Part shown: piece after piece, positions 17,374 through 26,198 of the stretch
Position numbering within the stretch: the stretch's first letter is position 1
Layout: every line of letters begins with the position of its first letter
Origin: Granulosicoccus sp045110515
Lineage (GTDB): Bacteria > Pseudomonadota > Gammaproteobacteria > Granulosicoccales > Granulosicoccaceae
Length of the DNA stretch: 64,000 nucleotides
Reading direction: 5' to 3'
Assembly (NCBI GenBank): GCA_045110515.1
Contig: JBGCGD010000002.1
Location: 8,921-72,920, forward strand
Program-made: the position numbers and the translations under genes
The notes under the pieces: model-generated
Database searches by the model: none
Told to the model about the DNA's origin: nothing
Seen by the model: the letters and a program-made list of their open reading frames with translations, nothing else

Positions 17374-18177
17374 CTAGGGGTAGCTGGTTTGAGTGATCAG
17401 AAGCGTTGCCCCATCCGACTCATAGCTCGCATATCTTGCTCGGCTTAGTCGGACGACTAACTGCCTATTTGGCGAAAACAACGCTCTCGCTTCAGCGGGC
17501 AAAGCGAACGCGCCATCGTCGTTTAGCCAGCATTTTACCGTTTCGGCGCTGCCCACTGTTGCATCACTGCTTGATATCAGAACTTCAATTCCGTCGGAGT
17601 CGTCCGCAGACGTGTCCCACACAATTGGATCTGAGTACAGCGTCATCACTCCGCCTTCAGGCGCGTTCATAACGAGCTTGGTCAGCGGAGCCAACTCTAT
17701 CGACTCAAAGGATGGAAACTGATCCGATCCGTTTATCATCAACATAGCGTCATCAGGCAAGGGAGTCGCTAGCCATCGCTCTGTCGTTGCATAGACAGTC
17801 GCATCACCATATTGCTGAGCGTTCATACGAACGACTTCTTCACCACGGGACTGAACTGTAATAGCGTTCCCTGCATATAGTGTGTCTTGCCAACGACTTC
17901 CAATAGATGTGCTCGCCACCCCCGGCTGATCCGCAAGCAATTGAACACATCGCTCATTCCCCGACTCCCAAAGACTGTGTTGCGTTTGCACAGGCACGGT
18001 GCCTTGGGAAAACCAGCCATCGAACACGCGCTTATTCGCCCGCTCCTCAATGGTAATAAACCCTTGTTTGGTTCCGCTGAGTGGCTGCTCGACAGGAGCG
18101 GTGTTGGAACCACCACCGCAAGCTGTGAGAACCAAAACTCCGAAGAGACTTAATGTTGATCGATAGTTTGTAGTCAT
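17374..18177 (-). CDS. Orphan lipoprotein, no recognised domain
   Basis: This 267-residue protein starts MTTNYRSTLSLFGVLVLTAC followed by GGG; the lipobox LTAC with a Gly-rich tether is clear. The mature part has no domain I recognise. It contains strand-like segments such as APEGGVMTLYSDPIVWD and RQLVVRLSRARYASYES, and two further cysteines (Cys in NERCVQLL and in VKCWLND) that could pair. It converges on the beta-helix lipoprotein and lies 137 bases downstream of the SctD-like gene on the same strand, so it may be part of that transcription unit. Confidence 0.5.
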   Translation of the reverse strand: MTTNYRSTLSLFGVLVLTACGGGSNTAPVEQPLSGTKQGFITIEERANKRVFDGWFSQGTVPVQTQHSLWESGNERCVQLLADQPGVASTSIGSRWQDTLYAGNAITVQSRGEEVVRMNAQQYGDATVYATTERWLATPLPDDAMLMINGSDQFPSFESIELAPLTKLVMNAPEGGVMTLYSDPIVWDTSADDSDGIEVLISSSDATVGSAETVKCWLNDDGAFALPAEARALFSPNRQLVVRLSRARYASYESDGATLLITQTSYP

Positions 18178-18314
18178 AAGCTAGAAACATCGACGCAATG
18201 GGTCTTTATGCTGAGTGAACTGACCGTGTATTGATACCTACATCACAGATCGTTCTCGACCAGTTAACTTAGCTTATTCACACTCGTTTCACTCAGGGTT
18301 GAGAGCTGAGCAAA

Positions 18315-18941
18315 TCACTGAACAGACATGTCTGGTAATTCGAACACTTGCTGCTCACCGACCCGACTGACCACTAGCTGACCGGTAGATATGCTCGACA
18401 GAATACGATCGTTTTTCAAAATACTACCGATAAGAAAACGACGCTCGTTTTCTGTTTCCACATAAGCAGGCTCATTGGCCGACACTATCACGACGGCACT
18501 GCCAAACACCTGCTCAAGCTGCTCCAAGACAGACTCTTGCGAATCGGTTTCAGCGGAGATCGTTGTCACAACAAAACTGTTTTGCTCGGGCACTAGCTCT
18601 TCAACTTCGGCCGAAGGTGCTTGCTGATCCACTACTACAAGCTCTGCTACTTTTGGTCGCTCCGCGTTAATAGGTGCGGGCGCTGGCTCGAACTGGACGA
18701 CATTCGCACTATCTTCTTTCACGATACTTGGCACAGAATCGCTGCGCTGAGATTTTTCAATGAGTGTGTCCACCGTAGTTCTCTCGGCAGTTAGAGATTC
18801 ATCGTGCGAATTAAACATATCAAGCGCCTTATCGACTACCAGGAAACCCAGTGCAATCACTCCGATACCGATCAGCATGCGGTTAAGAACACTTGGCCAG
18901 TTATCAGCAAACGAGGCTGGTTGATCGTCGTCAGATTGCAT
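18315..18941 (-). CDS. Single-pass inner-membrane protein with SctD-like C-terminal segment
   Basis: This 208-residue protein has an acidic cytoplasmic start, one membrane helix at about 21-36 (RMLIGIGVIALGFLVV), and a periplasmic part rich in Glu, Val and Pro. The last 60 residues run VIVSANEPAYVETENERRFL, then GSILKNDRILSSISTGQLVV and a final strand pair. To me this resembles the C-terminal strand module of SctD/HrpQ-type inner-ring proteins of type III secretion; the match is by pattern only. It is the last gene of a compact three-gene set and follows the secretin N-domain gene by 39 bases. It could bridge the inner membrane to that protein. Confidence 0.5.
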   Translation of the reverse strand: MQSDDDQPASFADNWPSVLNRMLIGIGVIALGFLVVDKALDMFNSHDESLTAERTTVDTLIEKSQRSDSVPSIVKEDSANVVQFEPAPAPINAERPKVAELVVVDQQAPSAEVEELVPEQNSFVVTTISAETDSQESVLEQLEQVFGSAVVIVSANEPAYVETENERRFLIGSILKNDRILSSISTGQLVVSRVGEQQVFELPDMSVQ

Positions 18942-18980
18942 GGATAGTCAACAGTGATTTAATCATCGAGAAAATCAATT

Positions 18981-19886
18981 TTAAAACGTAGAGAAACCAG
19001 GAATATCAGTCACCCAGCGAATGGAATCGTTGTTACTGACCTCACCTGACTCCACAGCATCCTCTTCGGCAATATCAATCCGCAAGGCGTCTGTTCCTGC
19101 ATCGACAACGTCGGCTTTGACCGTTTCAACGGCGGCTTCAAGATCAATCGTAGGAGCCTCAGCATCAACAACAAACGGCTTTTCCGGCAGGAGTTCTGCA
19201 CCTTCCAACACGAGCAATTCCTTTGCAGGCATTATCGGCTGTTCAAGCACTGGCTCTGTTTTTTCAATGACCGCTGGCTTAGCTAACACCGATGCCGTGC
19301 TTGGTGTCTTGGGCGACGTATCTTCACCTTCCAGCTCGGCTTGCACAGATATTTCCAACTCCACTGCAGGAGTGATGGCCAATTCTGCCGCTAGTTGCCT
19401 GGCTATGCGTTTAACAAAATCAGGATGACCCGACAATTTGACCAGCTCATCCTGAATGTCTATTGCGTTACCGGGCATAAGCCCGTTTTGCATAGAATTT
19501 TTGAGCGTGTTATTGAGCTCTGCACCAGTCATTACAATGGAGACCTCGCTCAAGGCACGTTTACTCGTGGCGTTTAGCGTATCACCTTGCCTATCAAACA
19601 GGACGTTGTAATCTTCTGACAAAGTTTCCAGCGTGTCTGCAACCGTTCCGGAGAAACGACCGCTGACCTGGCCCTCAACAGGTCCCGTGATATTGGCATC
19701 ACCACCGCTCAGCTCAGCAAGTTGGTGAATGACGTGAGTCAATGGAGCCTCATTCATCCACAAATCGATGGTTTTGTTTAAATCACTAGCTCTTAGATTG
19801 CTTGACGCGCCCACTAACGATGCTAAACACAAGACAAGCGCAACGGTACTCGACCACCGTCGCACCGAATGCCTCCACGGCATCAT
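18981..19886 (-). CDS. Periplasmic protein with type III secretin-like N0/N1 domains and no secretin pore
   Basis: A signal peptide (WSSTVALVLCLASLVGASS) is followed by an N0-like domain (about residues 35-106 of the chosen start) with LWMNEAPLTHVIHQLAELSG, then VEGQVSGRFSGTVADTLETL. An N1-like domain ends KLSGHPDFVKRIARQLA. This closely follows the N-terminus of SctC secretins, where the last motif is usually VSGPPxYV. About 125 residues rich in Glu, Ala and Pro replace the secretin barrel, and the protein then stops. The start is ATG 19886 with GGGAA upstream, rather than the GTG at 19913. It lies 28 bases after the OmpA-like lipoprotein gene and upstream of the SctD-like gene. Confidence 0.65.
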   Translation of the reverse strand: MMPWRHSVRRWSSTVALVLCLASLVGASSNLRASDLNKTIDLWMNEAPLTHVIHQLAELSGGDANITGPVEGQVSGRFSGTVADTLETLSEDYNVLFDRQGDTLNATSKRALSEVSIVMTGAELNNTLKNSMQNGLMPGNAIDIQDELVKLSGHPDFVKRIARQLAAELAITPAVELEISVQAELEGEDTSPKTPSTASVLAKPAVIEKTEPVLEQPIMPAKELLVLEGAELLPEKPFVVDAEAPTIDLEAAVETVKADVVDAGTDALRIDIAEEDAVESGEVSNNDSIRWVTDIPGFSTF

Positions 19887-19914
19887 CGTGGTTCCCAGTA
19901 GAAGGTTGATCACT

Positions 19915-20976
19915 TTAAGATTTTTTCTGACGCTTTAGTGTGACGACAACGCCTCGCCTAGGCAACGCTTCGCTAAAGGAGTCCGGTGCCCAGCACCCTT
20001 CCTCAAGAATTTGCTCGTGTTCTAGTCCAGAAAACAAAAAAGCTTCTTTTACACGGTTTGCGCGACCCAAAGCGAGCAGGCTATTGCCGTTTTTAATATC
20101 CGTTTGTCCAATGCTGCAACCAATGACCGACAACACGTCTGTATCGGGGTCCATCTTAGACACATACTGCTCAATGATCTGTTTGTTATTGTCGCCTAGG
20201 CGCAATGAATCGTTAGGGAATATAAGAACGCTTTGCTCTACATCCTCGTACCCATCGAACACTTCTACGTAGTTGGATTGACCCGTTTCAAACAAGTTTT
20301 TAGTAGGGCCTGTATTGGCGTTAGCCGCTAGCAATTTAGGTTCGGCTTTTTCAATGGGCACTGCAATGATGGTCACTGTTTCAGGGTTCACCAACGGCTC
20401 AAACTGGACAGCTGCGACGGTGGTATTCGCGTCTTTAAAGATATTATCGTTGATGGCTATAGCACGCTCGTTGGTACCGCTAATGCGCTGTGAGGTGACT
20501 GGAACCGTGTTGCCACTGACAACCCGATACCCGCGAGCAACAGTGATAGGGCCAATGCTCAAGCTGTAGCTTTTGTGTTTCCCCGCATTGGATAGCGCTC
20601 TGTCTATTTCTGCGTTGACGAGAAAAGCTTCAGATTCGTCACTCAACGGTTCGATCTGAAAACCACGATTGGTCATAGCGCTCTGCAACTGAGCTTCAAA
20701 CTCAGACGTAGGCTCTGCCATCTGAACCGGAGTAATCAAAGGGTTCAGTAATGGAATCTGGACCATAGTGTTCACCAAATTCGCCGCTATCAGATGATAC
20801 GCCGGGTCGCTATTACCCCAAGGTGTTTTGATGCTGCCTAAACTTATGTTTTTAAAATTTGGCGCTTTTAAATCCAAAGCGCTGCACGCGGTGAGTGTGA
20901 CCAGCGCAATCGATACGAACAATAAGCGCCCTGCGCACTTTAGGCTCGATAAGGTGGAGGTTTTTAAGCTACCCAT
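19915..20976 (-). CDS. Lipoprotein with C-terminal OmpA-like domain
   Basis: This is a 353-residue protein with a lipoprotein signal ending in the lipobox LTAC. About 200 residues of unknown fold follow, with an internal PLLNPLITPVQMAEPTSEFE segment. The C-terminal part, from about 255, reads as a diverged OmpA-like domain: SVLIFPNDSLRLGDNNKQII, IGCSIGQTDIKNG (in place of GHTD), LALGRANRVKEAFL, then a final RRGVVVTLKR. If it still binds peptidoglycan, it would anchor an outer-membrane complex. The ATG at 20976 with GGAATTG upstream is preferred over 21030. It heads the three-gene set with the secretin N-domain protein and the SctD-like protein. Confidence 0.6.
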   Translation of the reverse strand: MGSLKTSTLSSLKCAGRLLFVSIALVTLTACSALDLKAPNFKNISLGSIKTPWGNSDPAYHLIAANLVNTMVQIPLLNPLITPVQMAEPTSEFEAQLQSAMTNRGFQIEPLSDESEAFLVNAEIDRALSNAGKHKSYSLSIGPITVARGYRVVSGNTVPVTSQRISGTNERAIAINDNIFKDANTTVAAVQFEPLVNPETVTIIAVPIEKAEPKLLAANANTGPTKNLFETGQSNYVEVFDGYEDVEQSVLIFPNDSLRLGDNNKQIIEQYVSKMDPDTDVLSVIGCSIGQTDIKNGNSLLALGRANRVKEAFLFSGLEHEQILEEGCWAPDSFSEALPRRGVVVTLKRQKKS

Positions 20977-21216
20977 GACAATTCCAGATTCCCTTTTCGG
21001 TTTATATGTAGTGATAGGTTGCAAGCGCAAACGGACACCTGTGCTGCTCGTAACGCTTTTATGACACCGACCTTATCCTTTTAGGCGCGCCAAATCGACG
21101 TCGCATTGATACTCAATGAAGAGGGTTGCGAATTACTAACCGATTTGTAATACTAGCCACCTATATCGGTCATTTAGTTGACGCCTTATGCGCGATATGA
21201 ATGCAACTGCGGCACC

Positions 21217-21861
21217 TTAGCTGCCAAATAGTGCAACCGCCCCGTCGGCGACATATTGCACAGACAATGCAGCAAGAAGCACCCCCAGCAGCCGTGTCAG
21301 TACCAGACGCCCTGTATCCCCTAAGTATTTGTCGAAATACTCAGCACTTCGCAGGGTGATATAAGTGAACGTCAAGAGCACGATCAATACACCCATGAGG
21401 ACCGCAATCCCCATAAACGGATGATCGGGTGTTTGCTGTGACAACTCAGACGACAGAAGAATAGTGGCCGATATAGCACCTGGCCCAGCTAGCAAGGGAA
21501 TAGCTAGTGGAAATACTGCCAGATTGGCAATTTCATCTTTCACAGCCATCTCGGATGTTTGGGCTTTTCGTTCTTGCCTCTGGGCATAAATCATTTCAAA
21601 GGCGGTATAGAACAACAACAAACCGCCCGCGACGCGGAAAGCATCGATAGTGATTCCCATGCCGTCGAGCACAGCCATGCCAGTCACCGCAAACAATCCT
21701 AGGATGACAAAAGAGACGAGCACACCACGCAAGGCCGTAGCCCGCCGGTCCAATGTTGACATCCCCGCTGTTAAACCCAAAAACAGAGGTGCGTTACCGA
21801 TAGGATCGATAGTCACAAACATCGTGATAAACGCGTTTAAGATGACATCAAAACTAGGCAC
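21217..21861 (-). CDS. MarC-family integral membrane protein
   Basis: This is a 214-residue protein with six hydrophobic segments. The N-terminal NAFITMFVTIDPIGNAPLFL and the following AVFPLAIPLLAGPGAISATI are hallmarks of the MarC/UPF0056 family. The E. coli namesake was once linked to multiple antibiotic resistance, but that role was not upheld and the function remains unknown. Family length is about 200-220 residues, so the gene is intact. It stands alone, with 225 bases to radC upstream and 240 bases to the start of the lipoprotein gene on the other side. Confidence 0.85.
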   Translation of the reverse strand: MPSFDVILNAFITMFVTIDPIGNAPLFLGLTAGMSTLDRRATALRGVLVSFVILGLFAVTGMAVLDGMGITIDAFRVAGGLLLFYTAFEMIYAQRQERKAQTSEMAVKDEIANLAVFPLAIPLLAGPGAISATILLSSELSQQTPDHPFMGIAVLMGVLIVLLTFTYITLRSAEYFDKYLGDTGRLVLTRLLGVLLAALSVQYVADGAVALFGS

Positions 21862-22086
21862 TATTTAGTACTCCCTTGGCATCCAAAATCGCCTATTAAC
21901 TTACGGGCTGTATACAGTTGGAATTAAGCATAGCGCCGTTACCCGTTTCTACAACCAGGGTAACGCTTAAAGTTTCATTGATTTTTCGTTTGTTACACTA
22001 TCAATGCAACTCAGATACAACAAGCTCTAGCAACACTCTAGAATTTTTGTAGGGACGCCTCAAAGAGACTGGCGCGTATGCATCTG

Positions 22087-22761
22087 TTACATCAATCCAC
22101 GCTCTGCCAACGATGTTTGCACACCCTGCCCGATAACAAGATGATCGAGCACGCGCACATCCACTAAAGCCAGAGCATCACTGAGCTTTCGAGTTAATCG
22201 AACATCGGTATCTGAAGGTTCCGCAACACCACTAGGGTGGTTATGCGCAAAAATCACCGCAGCGGCGTTACACCGTAAACAGTACTTGACCACCTCTCGC
22301 GGGTACACCGCTGCTGAATCAATCGTCCCGCTAAAAAGTTCCTGGTATTCAATAACGCGATGCCGGTTGTCTAAAAACAAGGCTGCGAATACCTCATGCT
22401 GCAGTCCGGTTAAGTGCAACGACAAATAATGACGCACATGCTCAGGGCTACTGAGCACATCTTCACGACCTAAGGTTTCATAGACTTGTCGGCGGCTAAT
22501 TTCCAACGCCGCCTGCAACAAGCTAAACCGTGCCTCACCCAGACCTCTTGCTGAACAAAAGGACTGTTTGTCAGCACTCAGTAGCGAGGCAAGCCCACCG
22601 AATTGTTGAAGCAGGTTACGCGCTACATCGACAGCCGTTGCGCCTTGCGTCCCGGTTTGAATAAATATGGCCAGAAGCTCGGCATCGCTGAGGGCACTGA
22701 CGCCTTGGTGCAGGAGTTTTTCTCTAGGCCGCTCTGATTGCGGCCAGCTTTTAATCGTCAT
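22087..22761 (-). CDS. radC: RadC-family JAMM-domain protein
   Basis: This 224-residue protein has an N-terminal helix-hairpin-helix-like region (ERPREKLLHQGVSALSDAEL). The C-terminal JAMM metalloprotease-like domain has the metal site FAHNHPSGVAEPSDTD. RadC was named for DNA repair in E. coli, but that assignment was withdrawn; the true role is unclear. The in-frame ATG at 22761 has AAGGA eight bases upstream, while the ATG at 22770 has it directly adjacent, so the inner start is chosen. It is divergent from coaBC, the same arrangement as radC-dfp in E. coli and pseudomonads. Confidence 0.9.
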   Translation of the reverse strand: MTIKSWPQSERPREKLLHQGVSALSDAELLAIFIQTGTQGATAVDVARNLLQQFGGLASLLSADKQSFCSARGLGEARFSLLQAALEISRRQVYETLGREDVLSSPEHVRHYLSLHLTGLQHEVFAALFLDNRHRVIEYQELFSGTIDSAAVYPREVVKYCLRCNAAAVIFAHNHPSGVAEPSDTDVRLTRKLSDALALVDVRVLDHLVIGQGVQTSLAERGLM

Positions 22762-23022
22762 GATCGACATCCTTGTGATCGTGAGTGGGGATGGTCAGTA
22801 AACCATATACCGACGACCGATGAAAGCCCGGAGCGTTAACCGACTTTACCCAAGCTGTACATACGCCCTAGCAAACTCCGGCATTAAATTAGGACCTCAT
22901 CACAAGGGCAACACTCACCCGCTCACACGCAAGGCTATTCGGCATGAATATTCCGTAGCTTTACTGAAACCTTCATAGCTCTAAGGCATCAGAACGAACG
23001 GACAAACTGCTACCATTACCCC

Positions 23023-24249
23023 ATGCAAGCCTTGAAAAACAAGAAGATTCTCCTCGGTATCTCCGGCGGAATTGCGGCCTACAAAAGCGCTATCCTTGCC
23101 AGGAGACTGATTGAGGAAGGCGCCACCGTCAAAGTGGTTATGACCTCTGGTGCTCAGGCTTTTATACAGCCGCTGACTTTCCAAGCACTGACAGGTAATC
23201 CTGTCCATACGGATTTATTGGACCCTGCTGCAGAAGCGGCCATGGGGCATATAGAACTCGCGCGGTGGGCAGATTGCATTCTAATTGCACCCGCCACTGC
23301 AAATACACTGGCTCGAATAGCCAATGGCCTGAGCGACGATTTACTCAGCACACTTTGCTTGGCGACAGATGCACCGTTATACATGGCGCCTGCTATGAAT
23401 CGCTTGATGTGGGCTAATGCTGCCACCGTTGCTAACTGTGAGACGCTCACCTCCCGAGGTGTTCATTTCTTCGGGCCCGGAGAAGGTTTTCAAGCCTGCG
23501 GTGAAGTCGGCTCTGGTCGCATGATGGAACCGGAAGATATTCGCGATGCGCTCATTTCAGCCTTCAATACCAACGAATCATCTGGCGCACTCTCCCTAAG
23601 CGGGAAAAAGCTCTTAATAACTGCAGGCCCTACCCGGGAGGCCATCGATCCGGTGCGCTACTTAAGTAACCATAGCTCAGGGAAAATGGGATTTGCCATA
23701 GCCGATGCCGCCGCAAAAATGGGCGCGTCAGTCACCTTGATTGCAGGCCCAGTATCGTTACAAGCCAGCCCGAACGTTGAACGTATTGACGTCAGCTCGG
23801 CTAATGACATGCTGGACGCCGTTATGCAGCAAGTTAACGACAGCGATGTTTTCATTTCTGTCGCAGCTGTTGCCGACTATCGCTTAGAAGAGGTGAAAGA
23901 GCAAAAAATTAAGAAAAGCGATGACACCATGCAACTGACACTCGTCCGAAATCCCGACATTCTAAAAAGTGTTTCGGCGCTACCCAGCCGACCATTCTGC
24001 CTAGGGTTTGCAGCCGAGACTGAGAACGTCGAAAAGCATGCTCGCGGCAAACTGAAAAACAAAAATCTGGACATGATTGCCGCGAACAACGTAGGCAACA
24101 AAGATAATCCTGTCTTTGGCAGTGATACAAATTCGCTGGATGTTTACTGGCCGGAGGATGGGCATAGTAAAATACTCTCTGGCAGCAAACACGATGTTGC
24201 CAAGGCGCTGCTTGAGTTACTGACCCAAAGGCTAGAAAACACTGAATGA
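23023..24249 (+). CDS. coaBC: Bifunctional phosphopantothenoylcysteine decarboxylase / phosphopantothenate-cysteine ligase
   Basis: This 408-residue enzyme carries out two steps of coenzyme A synthesis. The N-terminal CoaC flavoprotein half has LGISGGIAAYKSAILARRLI, the active-site His in GHIELARWAD, the PAMNRLMW motif and the CGEVGSGRM flap with its Cys. The C-terminal CoaB half, from about 190, starts LLITAGPTREAIDPVRYLSN and includes SSGKMGFAIADAA. KNKNLDMIAANN contains the conserved CTP-binding region. Length matches the E. coli enzyme (406). The TGA stop overlaps the ATG of dut (ATGA), so translation is coupled. Confidence 0.95.
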   Translation: MQALKNKKILLGISGGIAAYKSAILARRLIEEGATVKVVMTSGAQAFIQPLTFQALTGNPVHTDLLDPAAEAAMGHIELARWADCILIAPATANTLARIANGLSDDLLSTLCLATDAPLYMAPAMNRLMWANAATVANCETLTSRGVHFFGPGEGFQACGEVGSGRMMEPEDIRDALISAFNTNESSGALSLSGKKLLITAGPTREAIDPVRYLSNHSSGKMGFAIADAAAKMGASVTLIAGPVSLQASPNVERIDVSSANDMLDAVMQQVNDSDVFISVAAVADYRLEEVKEQKIKKSDDTMQLTLVRNPDILKSVSALPSRPFCLGFAAETENVEKHARGKLKNKNLDMIAANNVGNKDNPVFGSDTNSLDVYWPEDGHSKILSGSKHDVAKALLELLTQRLENTE

Positions 24250-24701
24250 AGTCTATTGATTACACCATCGTCGATCCTCGCATCGGCGTCAGTATCGAAC
24301 TTCCCGAATACGCAAGCCCTGGTTCCGCCGGATTGGATTTACGAGCCTGTCTAGACGAAGACTTAACCCTAGAACCCGGTAAAACAGAACTCATCCCCAC
24401 CGGCATCTGCATTCACATTGCCGATTCGGGCTACGCTGGCATCATTCTGCCGCGATCCGGCCTGGGTCACAAACACGGCATTGTACTGGGTAATTTGGTG
24501 GGGTTAATTGATTCGGACTATCAAGGCCAGCTGTTCGTATCCTGTTGGAATCGAGGCTCAACCGCCTATTCCATCGAAGTCGGCGCACGTATTGCACAAC
24601 TAGTGGTTATTCCCGTAGCCCAGGTCTCGTTTAACCGTGTAGAGAACTTCGACGAGTCCTCAAGGGGTGAAGGCGGATTCGGCTCTACTGGCAAAGACTA
24701 A
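24246..24701 (+). CDS. dut: dUTP diphosphatase (trimeric dUTPase)
   Basis: This 151-residue enzyme hydrolyses dUTP to dUMP, keeping uracil out of DNA and supplying thymidylate synthesis. All five dUTPase motifs are visible: AGLDLRACLD, ILPRSGLGHKHGI, GNLVGLIDSDYQG, IEVGARIAQLVVIPV and the C-terminal arm RGEGGFGSTG. Length equals the E. coli enzyme (about 151). Its start overlaps the coaBC stop by four bases. The coaBC-dut pairing is widespread in gammaproteobacteria. Confidence 0.97.
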   Translation: MKSIDYTIVDPRIGVSIELPEYASPGSAGLDLRACLDEDLTLEPGKTELIPTGICIHIADSGYAGIILPRSGLGHKHGIVLGNLVGLIDSDYQGQLFVSCWNRGSTAYSIEVGARIAQLVVIPVAQVSFNRVENFDESSRGEGGFGSTGKD

Positions 24702-24749
24702 CCCTTAGACGCAGCCTGACTGACGCACCATCAAACACACATGTACACC

Positions 24750-24768
24750 GTGTAAATAGAATTTACAC
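24750..24768. promoter_or_regulatory. Perfect dyad upstream of the phosphohexomutase gene
   Basis: The sequence gtgtaaat-aga-atttacac is an 8-bp perfect inverted repeat with a 3-base centre, 24 bases before the ATG. It could be an operator or a small hairpin. It resembles a TyrR box, but the half-site spacing is five bases rather than six, so I do not assign a regulator. Confidence 0.4.
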
Positions 24769-24792
24769 GACTAATGAGGATGACCAACAGAC

Positions 24793-26175
24793 ATGAGTAT
24801 CTCTCCAGCGATTTTTCGAGCCTATGACATCCGTGGTGTTGTCACGGAAACTCTGACACCAGCGGCGGTCGAACAGATTGGCCGCGCGTTCGGCACGGAA
24901 TGTAAAGAGCGTGATATTCCTACCGTAGTTGTCGCTCGTGATGGTCGTCTATCAGGGCCCGATTTAATCAAGGCCTTAAGCACCGGAATTCAAAGCACCG
25001 GCGTAAACGTCATTGACATTGGCATGGTACCCACACCAGTCTTGTATTTTGCAACGTACCATCTCAATACGGGCACGGGCATCATGGTGACTGGCAGTCA
25101 CAACCCACCTGAATACAACGGTTTGAAAATGGTTGTCGGTGGCGACGCTTTATTCGGTGATGGTATTACTGCGTTGCATACGCGCCTTGTAGAAGACAAT
25201 CTACATACTGCTGACACTGCAGGGTCTTTGGAATCTCAAGATATTCTGCAAGATTACTTAGATAGAATTCTGGGCGACGTTAAACTCGCTCGCCCCATGA
25301 GCATCGCCTACGATTGCGGCAATGGAGTGGCGGGTGCTGCAGCCCCGCAAATGTTCGACGCTTTAGGTTGCAACAGCTCGTCGCTGTTTACTGAAGTAGA
25401 CGGGAATTTCCCAAACCATCATCCTGACCCTGCCAAGCTTGAAAATCTAGAAGACCTCATTGCCGTCGTTAAAGAAAACAAACACGAAGTGGGCTTAGCA
25501 TTCGATGGCGATGGAGACCGAGTGGGTGTTGTTGATGATCAAGGCAATGTCATTTGGCCGGATCGTCAAATGGTGATGTTTGCTCGTGATGTTCTGGAGC
25601 GTAATCCTGGTGCCAGAATTATCTATGATGTTAAGTGCTCAAAAGTACTGCCTGCTGCCATCAAAGAAGCCGGCGGTGAACCGGATATGTGGAAAACAGG
25701 GCATTCATTTATCAAAGCTCGAATTAAAGAAACAGGCGCGTTGCTCGGTGGTGAAATGAGCGGCCATATGTTTTTCAAAGAACGTTGGTACGGATTCGAT
25801 GACGCTCTGTATGCCGCAGCAAGACTGTTGGAAATTTTATCCAAGACTGATCGGCCCGCCAGCGAGATTTTCGGGGAAATTCCTAACAGTATTAACACGC
25901 CGGAACTTAACGTCACACTCGACAGAGACGGTGCTCAACACGAATTCGTTAAGAAATTTGTCAGCGGCGCAAACTTTGAAGGTGCGACGCTCACTACGAT
26001 TGATGGTGTCCGAGCCGACTACCCGGACGGATGGGGCCTGCTCCGTGCATCCAACACGACCCCGTCACTGGTCATACGTTTTGAGGCCGACACTGATGAG
26101 GCGATGGCAAGAATTCAGAGTGAGTTCCGCCAACATATGCAAGATACGGACAGTTCGGTTAGCATCCCTTTCTAA
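24793..26175 (+). CDS. algC: Phosphomannomutase/phosphoglucomutase
   Basis: This 460-residue member of the alpha-D-phosphohexomutase family is close in length to pseudomonad AlgC (463). It interconverts hexose 6- and 1-phosphates for lipopolysaccharide and exopolysaccharide precursors. The phosphoserine loop is TGSHNPPEYNG, the magnesium loop is FDGDGDRVG, and the sugar-binding loop is GGEMSGHMFFKERW. The phosphate-binding RASNTTPSLVIRFEA is near the C-terminus. The start IFRAYDIRGV is canonical. Its position between dut and argB matches the pseudomonad order and supports the assignment over a glucosamine mutase. It has its own leader with a perfect dyad. Confidence 0.92.
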   Translation: MSISPAIFRAYDIRGVVTETLTPAAVEQIGRAFGTECKERDIPTVVVARDGRLSGPDLIKALSTGIQSTGVNVIDIGMVPTPVLYFATYHLNTGTGIMVTGSHNPPEYNGLKMVVGGDALFGDGITALHTRLVEDNLHTADTAGSLESQDILQDYLDRILGDVKLARPMSIAYDCGNGVAGAAAPQMFDALGCNSSSLFTEVDGNFPNHHPDPAKLENLEDLIAVVKENKHEVGLAFDGDGDRVGVVDDQGNVIWPDRQMVMFARDVLERNPGARIIYDVKCSKVLPAAIKEAGGEPDMWKTGHSFIKARIKETGALLGGEMSGHMFFKERWYGFDDALYAAARLLEILSKTDRPASEIFGEIPNSINTPELNVTLDRDGAQHEFVKKFVSGANFEGATLTTIDGVRADYPDGWGLLRASNTTPSLVIRFEADTDEAMARIQSEFRQHMQDTDSSVSIPF

Positions 26176-26198
26176 CAACCCTTAGTACTTGTTATTCA

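Noticed and set aside
18981..19886. Frameshifted full-length secretin
   Set aside because: The sequence after the N1-like domain is a Pro/Ala/Glu-rich tail and the next gene follows at 39 bases, so there is no room for a secretin barrel in any frame.
24750..24768. TyrR box
   Set aside because: The TGTAAA and TTTACA half-sites are five bases apart, not six, and the downstream genes are not aromatic amino-acid genes.
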